NCBI GenBank assembly: GCA_028695865.1
Contig: JAQVID010000090.1
Location: 1 to 8,947, forward strand
From: Thermoguttaceae bacterium
GTDB lineage: Bacteria > Planctomycetota > Planctomycetia > Pirellulales > Thermoguttaceae
Length of the DNA stretch: 8,947 nt
Reading direction: 5' to 3'
Below the pieces are notes generated by a model. That model was not told the DNA's origin and did not search any database. It saw nothing but the letters and a program-made list of their open reading frames with translations. Shown one piece after another: positions 5,755-8,947 of the stretch. Position 1 is the first letter of the stretch, and every line of letters begins with the position of its first letter. The translations under genes were made by a program, and so were the position numbers.

Positions 5755-7861
5755 ATCTGAGCGCAAAAATCGTTTTTGCCGTTAAAACCATTCGGCTTTC
5801 GCCTTCCCCTTTGAGCCAACCACGTGTACCTTTTACACCAATTGTTTTGCCGACGAAGCGATCAAGGCTTTGGCCCGACTCCGCTTGAACATAACAGATA
5901 ATGTTCATCTGTTCCCCGTTCTTTTCTACCAGAACGTAAGGGGGATAACCTTGCGGTTTTGCGGGGAGGTGCCCTAATATGCCCATGGCGTCAAAGCCCT
6001 GCAAGCTTTTTTGTCCGGATGAAATCGGAGCCGTTTGGGTCGTGGTGGTCGCAATGGGGATCATTTTTTGGGGGACCCCTTGCGTTAAACTTGCCGGGGG
6101 TTGCCAAGAGTTTATGTCGTCATGTTGCGTTTCGGATACGTTATGCGGACGATTTACCGAGGAATTGTTCAAGCCTGGAGCGCTTGCGGTTGGATCGGAA
6201 ACGGTTGCGGAAACTTGTCGAATGGACGCGTTTTCAGCAAGGGCCGGTCCAGGCAAGACTGGTTTTTGACCTTCTGCCAGAAATGTCGGTTTCTCGCTGG
6301 TTGATGTTTTATCTTGCCGTGGTTTATCTTGCGTTGGCACAGATGTACCACGATTATCCGGGCCCGGAAGGACCATGGGAGGCGGGGCAATCATTTGATA
6401 ATCGTGTGGCGGTACCGTTGTGGGACCAGGCGACGTTCCGAAAATCGGTTTTCCTCTCCCGAGCGAATGGCCTTCGGTGCGGGTATCGGCGATTTTGGTT
6501 GACGGGACTGGGGCCGTGTCGCCTGTCTTGACACTGTTGGCCGCAACCGGGGCTGACGGTGCCACAGTTTGGACGGGGTGTGGAGATTTGTTTTTGCTAC
6601 TGAAAGCAAATCCCAATCGGTGTGAATCGTTCGTTTTTTCCGGACGAACAATTCGCTGACGCGGTTTGATGAAGCGTTTGTCTTTGCTTGCTTCGGATGT
6701 TTCTCCGGGTTGCGCCGTAATACTTCCTTGTGGACCGATTGCCGCCAGGTTTCCTGTTTGCGAATTGGTTTGTCTGCTCTTGATTTGTTCAATACGGACA
6801 TGGATATTTTTGGCGGCAAGTCGCTGTTCGTCGCTGTTTGCGGCGTTGAAGAGTGCCTTGGCCCGGTCGGAGAGAATATCGAGCGACGCAAGATTACCCC
6901 GGCCATTGACCACTTCGAACAGGTCGCGGTTGACTCGGGCAATTTCCATCGAATACTCGTCCGTACCCGAGGCAAGTGCATTCGTATTGTTTGTTGCGTT
7001 GTTTATTGGAGGGATGCTAAATGGTAATGAAGTCGTTTGGCGAGCTGTGCCGTCCGGGGTTGAGGCATTGTTTTCGGAAATACCTTGCTGTGGATCAGGT
7101 AAGGTTGCCGGGATTTTTGCGATATTTGCGATATTTGCAGTTTGCGCACCCTGCTTGGGGTCCATGGATGATACTTGTGGGGGCAGACTTTCCGGTGTTT
7201 TTGCATTCTGCTGGGGAACGGCGACCGGGGCAGGGCTCTTGGCTTCCATGTAGGAGTCGAGGTATTCCCGGGTCATGGTGATTTTGGCCGGAAGCTGCTT
7301 AATGGTATCGTCCTGGAGTAATACATTGTCTTGTATCCAGCGAAATTCGCCGGCAGGTGGAACGATTTTATACCAAGCCGCGCCGCCGGGCAATTTGGTT
7401 TCGCCGAGAATGCGAACCCGTTTACCGTTTTTTAGACCGACCTGAATGACCGAACTTTTGACTACAGAATCCGTTCCAACTCGAATAGGAACTTCTTTGT
7501 CTGTCTCGTGTTGGGTAATAATCCCGAGTTGGTCGTTTTCACGACGGACAAAATTGGCATTGATCCAGGAAAAACTTCCTTCTGGAGGTCGCACGGCACA
7601 CCAACCGTCCGGGCGTCGCAAAAATATTTCAACTTGTGTATTTTGCGTAAGTTTCCCGGTTGTGTAAAAATTACTGCCCGGGCCGGCGTATAAGAAAGCT
7701 TCAGGAACATTGATCGGCAGCGAAAACGAAACGACTTCGCCTTTTCCCAGGGAAGCTTGAACGGCACGGACTTGATTGTCCGCCGCAAGTCCCCATCCAG
7801 GGAATAAAAGGATGACGCCAAGCAAAAAAGCGTGGCAGGATGTAAGTTTTATATTGCTCAT
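5753..7861 (-). CDS. Secreted tandem SH3-like domain protein with long disordered linker
   Basis: The 702-residue protein begins with a signal peptide (hydrophobic core about 11-25, likely cleavage after GLAA at 24-27). Two bacterial SH3-like domains follow, at about 45-105 and 124-183. Each ends in the same pattern (RPPEGSFSWINANFV at 91-105, VPPAGEFRWIQDNVL at 167-181), so they are an internal duplication. A charged helical segment lies at about 300-365. Residues about 205-300 and 370-620 are Pro/Thr/Ser/Asn-rich and probably disordered. The end (638-702) is beta-rich, with PPYVLVEKNGE at 640-650 and GVKGTRGWLKGEG at 675-687, and resembles the C-terminal module of planctomycete SH3 proteins as I remember them. 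The protein is likely envelope-associated and peptidoglycan- or matrix-binding; no catalytic motif is visible. The ATG at 7861 has no Shine-Dalgarno site but begins the signal peptide. It is followed by its own terminator, so it is probably monocistronic. Confidence 0.8.
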   Translation of the reverse strand: MSNIKLTSCHAFLLGVILLFPGWGLAADNQVRAVQASLGKGEVVSFSLPINVPEAFLYAGPGSNFYTTGKLTQNTQVEIFLRRPDGWCAVRPPEGSFSWINANFVRRENDQLGIITQHETDKEVPIRVGTDSVVKSSVIQVGLKNGKRVRILGETKLPGGAAWYKIVPPAGEFRWIQDNVLLQDDTIKQLPAKITMTREYLDSYMEAKSPAPVAVPQQNAKTPESLPPQVSSMDPKQGAQTANIANIAKIPATLPDPQQGISENNASTPDGTARQTTSLPFSIPPINNATNNTNALASGTDEYSMEIARVNRDLFEVVNGRGNLASLDILSDRAKALFNAANSDEQRLAAKNIHVRIEQIKSRQTNSQTGNLAAIGPQGSITAQPGETSEASKDKRFIKPRQRIVRPEKTNDSHRLGFAFSSKNKSPHPVQTVAPSAPVAANSVKTGDTAPVPSTKIADTRTEGHSLGRGKPIFGTSPGPTTVPPHDYQMIAPPPMVLPGPDNRGTSVPTQDKPRQDKTSTSEKPTFLAEGQKPVLPGPALAENASIRQVSATVSDPTASAPGLNNSSVNRPHNVSETQHDDINSWQPPASLTQGVPQKMIPIATTTTQTAPISSGQKSLQGFDAMGILGHLPAKPQGYPPYVLVEKNGEQMNIICYVQAESGQSLDRFVGKTIGVKGTRGWLKGEGESRMVLTAKTIFALR
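7112..7138. repeat. Three 9-bp tandem units in the SH3 gene linker
   Basis: GATATTTGC occurs at 7121-7129 and 7130-7138, with a one-mismatch copy GATTTTTGC at 7112-7120. The frame is kept and the encoded peptide reads NIANIAKI (residues 243-250) in the disordered linker. It may be length-variable between strains. Confidence 0.85.
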
Positions 7862-7923
7862 AATAATAATGACTACAAAACCAAAGGTAAAATGATGTTT
7901 CTTTGTTTATGTGTTCAGTCGTT

Positions 7924-7954
7924 CAAGGAGCGCTCCTTGTTGGAATACTCCTTG
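7924..7954. promoter_or_regulatory. Perfect 16-bp palindrome plus third half-site upstream of the SH3 gene
   Basis: CAAGGAGCGCTCCTTG at 7924-7939 is a perfect palindrome. Its half-site CTCCTTG recurs at 7948-7954, 15 bases after the copy at 7933-7939. The group lies 63-93 bases before the SH3 gene start. This layout suits a dimeric repressor or activator with an extra half-site; an mRNA leader hairpin is the alternative. The regulator is unknown. Confidence 0.5.
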
Positions 7955-8115
7955 AAATTGAAGTTTAACGTTTTTTTCGATTCGAAACAAGAGCATTTTG
8001 CCGTTGCCCGTCATTATTATTGGAATCCACAGGTTGCGACAAAAAACAGGCGGGGGGTATGGTTCCTTTATTTGATTTTCCGGGTTGTGCGGTCTGAATC
8101 CCCCGTAATCCGAAG

Positions 8116-8166
8116 GCAAACGGGGAGAGAATCGCCGAAACGCCAGGCCGGCCCCCTGCCGTTTGC
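8116..8166. repeat. Inverted repeat with 8-bp perfect arms
   Basis: GCAAACGG (8116-8123) and CCGTTTGC (8159-8166) are exact complements around 35 bases, which themselves contain the palindrome GGCCGGCC (8146-8153). An RNA from either strand could fold into a branched hairpin. No U-tract adjoins it. Confidence 0.6.
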
Positions 8167-8200
8167 TCTAAGAAACAATAGATCAAACGTCTTTACAGGT

Positions 8201-8241
8201 CAGACGCTTTGTTCCTTGTCTGGGACGCTCCAAAGCGTTTG
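8201..8241. repeat. Inverted repeat with 11-bp arms
   Basis: Bases 8201-8211 pair with 8231-8241 with one G-U pair and no mismatch, around a 19-base loop that can form a further short stem. On the plus strand a run of seven T (8259-8265) follows 17 bases later, after a small GCGG/CCGT stem. A plus-strand terminator-like role is possible but the spacing is not ideal, and no upstream plus-strand gene is evident. Confidence 0.6.
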
Positions 8242-8307
8242 CTTGCATGCGGTTGCCGTTTTTTTCTTCTAATTCTGTTAAAATCGGGCAAAAGAACAAA
8301 ACTGCTA

Positions 8308-8336
8308 TTGGAGAAAACGAAATACGGGAGCATAAT
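8308..8336 (+). promoter_or_regulatory. Possible promoter of a small plus-strand gene
   Basis: TTGGAG (8308-8313; 3 of 6) and CATAAT (8331-8336; 5 of 6) are separated by 17 bases. The expected transcript start near 8343 lies just before an AGGA (8346-8349) and the ATG at 8360. Confidence 0.3.
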
Positions 8337-8359
8337 AAATTAAACAGGATAGAGTACAC

Positions 8360-8608
8360 ATGAAGTCGTTTGCACGGCTTGGTGTGTGGTCCACGGGCAC
8401 AACCCGGCATTGTTCGATTTTTCCGGCAAGGCAAGCTCTACCGATTATCCTTTGGGGGATTCGATCGGAATGGGTAATTTTTATACTTTTTTGCCGGTTC
8501 GTTGCGTCCTTGTATCCTATAATATTATTGAGATACTTATTTTGGCGTCGAAAAAATGCAGGGATTGTGCGGGCGCAATGCCGGTTACATGCGGAATTAC
8601 TTGCATAA
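8360..8608 (+). CDS. Candidate small hydrophobic protein, unrecognised
   Basis: This 82-codon frame belongs to no family I know. It is listed because an AGGA lies 10 bases before its ATG and a promoter-like pair lies just upstream. The residues at about 37-62 are largely hydrophobic (WVIFILFC, then SLYPIILLRYLFW), broken by one arginine and followed by RRKN, as in a small membrane protein with a cytoplasmic C-terminal end. Codon use includes several rare AGA, ATA and TTA codons, unlike the confident genes. Chance occurrence in a T-rich noncoding region is at least as likely. Confidence 0.22.
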   Translation: MKSFARLGVWSTGTTRHCSIFPARQALPIILWGIRSEWVIFILFCRFVASLYPIILLRYLFWRRKNAGIVRAQCRLHAELLA

Positions 8609-8642
8609 ATTGGTTGCCCAGGTAAAATGCGGGGTTTGTGCG
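8553..8642. repeat. 19-bp imperfect direct repeat
   Basis: AAAATGCAGGGATTGTGCG at 8553-8571 and AAAATGCGGGGTTTGTGCG at 8624-8642 match at 17 of 19 positions, with starts 71 bases apart. The repeat is not explained by any confident gene. It could be a remnant of duplication or paired binding sites. Confidence 0.6.
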
Positions 8643-8947
8643 TACGATTTTTTGTCGCGTGTCCCAATTCTTGCGGAATGCGCGTCATGTTGTATTTACG
8701 CTCGCTTACAAGGTAGTATGACCGGAATGATCCGGACCGATAACGGTTGTGCCGCTTGTACGTGTTTTTAGTAATTTTTCGGTTTTTTGTTTTTTTTGCT
8801 CAAGGATGTCCAACAGGACGCCGATAATAGGAGAAGAGGGTCGATTCCCTCAAAGAAAAAAACAGAGTAAGACGGCAAGACGCCGCTGACCAACACCCCT
8901 TTTTCAGGAGAAATAAACTGGAAGTTTACGGAACTCATATTATTCAT

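Larger units (their letters stand above)
7862..8947. other. 1.09-kb region without a confident gene
   Basis: No reading frame here matches a family I recognise. The longest frames (7832-8272 plus, 8305-8688 minus) have compositions expected of chance translation. The region nevertheless contains ordered elements: a perfect palindrome, two long inverted repeats, an imperfect direct repeat, T-rich runs near 8259-8265 and 8763-8799, and one promoter-plus-small-ORF candidate. The part next to 7861 must hold the SH3 gene promoter, but I could not pick a convincing pair of hexamers. Confidence 0.6.

Noticed and set aside
5959..6531. 190-codon plus-strand frame opposite the SH3 gene
   Set aside because: It is antisense to the low-complexity linker, whose skewed codons keep other frames open; the product resembles nothing I know.
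6391..6981. 196-codon minus-strand frame inside the SH3 gene
   Set aside because: It is an out-of-frame shadow of the Pro/Thr/Ser-rich linker, with no start signal or recognisable domain.
6666..7253. 195-codon plus-strand frame
   Set aside because: It is antisense to the SH3 gene and shows no family resemblance.
7832..8272. 146-codon plus-strand frame
   Set aside because: It starts inside the SH3 signal-peptide region on the opposite strand, has no ribosome site, and its composition looks random.
5386..8630. Shared GGTAAAATG words near 5388, 7886 and 8622
   Set aside because: The match is only about 9-12 bases and flanks do not align, so it is within chance for A/T-rich intergenic DNA.
8836..8851. 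tRNA T-arm-like hairpin (GAGGG, TCGATT, CCCTC)
   Set aside because: The loop has six rather than seven bases, and no acceptor, D or anticodon arm can be drawn from the flanking bases.
8768..8947. Minus-strand frame of 59 codons open to the right edge
   Set aside because: It could be the tail of a gene beyond the window, but the visible sequence ends in a Lys/Asn-rich run, matches no family I know, and cannot be told from chance.

Overview
The window looks like a chromosomal stretch from a planctomycete-type bacterium (inference). The best marker is the 702-residue secreted protein at 5753-7861. It has two SH3-like repeats, a helical middle, a low-complexity linker and a C-terminal beta-rich module, an architecture I associate from memory with Planctomycetota. 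Weak or absent Shine-Dalgarno sites on several genes and long unassigned intergenic stretches fit this but do not prove it. I saw no rRNA, tRNA, CRISPR array, transposase or phage gene.

Layout: the last 58 codons of an MscS-type mechanosensitive channel run off the left edge (+ strand, ends 178). It converges with a minus-strand block that reads right to left. A signal-peptide SH3 protein (7861-5753) ends at a probable intrinsic terminator. After a 570-base gap holding a good promoter, a probable three-gene unit follows: a ribokinase (5182-4205), a secreted alpha/beta-hydrolase/esterase (4076-3120) and, 6 bases later, a 946-residue redox protein (3113-273). The right-hand 1.09 kb (7862-8947) has no confident gene. 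It does hold a perfect 16-bp palindrome, two long inverted repeats, a 19-bp imperfect direct repeat and one weak small-gene candidate.

The most unusual object is the 946-residue protein. A roughly 600-residue iron-sulfur/flavin module (plant-type 2Fe-2S domain, GltD-like cysteine domain, shortened FAD domain, NuoG-like 4Fe-4S region) is joined in frame, through a Pro/Ser/Thr/Asn-rich linker, to a complete OleD/3-beta-hydroxysteroid-dehydrogenase-like SDR. The flavin module appears to lack the NAD(P)H-binding subdomain of GltD, and its 2Fe-2S domain carries a low-complexity insertion containing a 15-bp tandem duplication. A redox relay feeding or draining the SDR is an attractive but untested idea.

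The ribokinase and esterase together suggest sugar or plant-polymer ester catabolism: the secreted esterase could release acyl groups outside the cytoplasm while the kinase phosphorylates a pentose inside. The link to the redox fusion is positional only.
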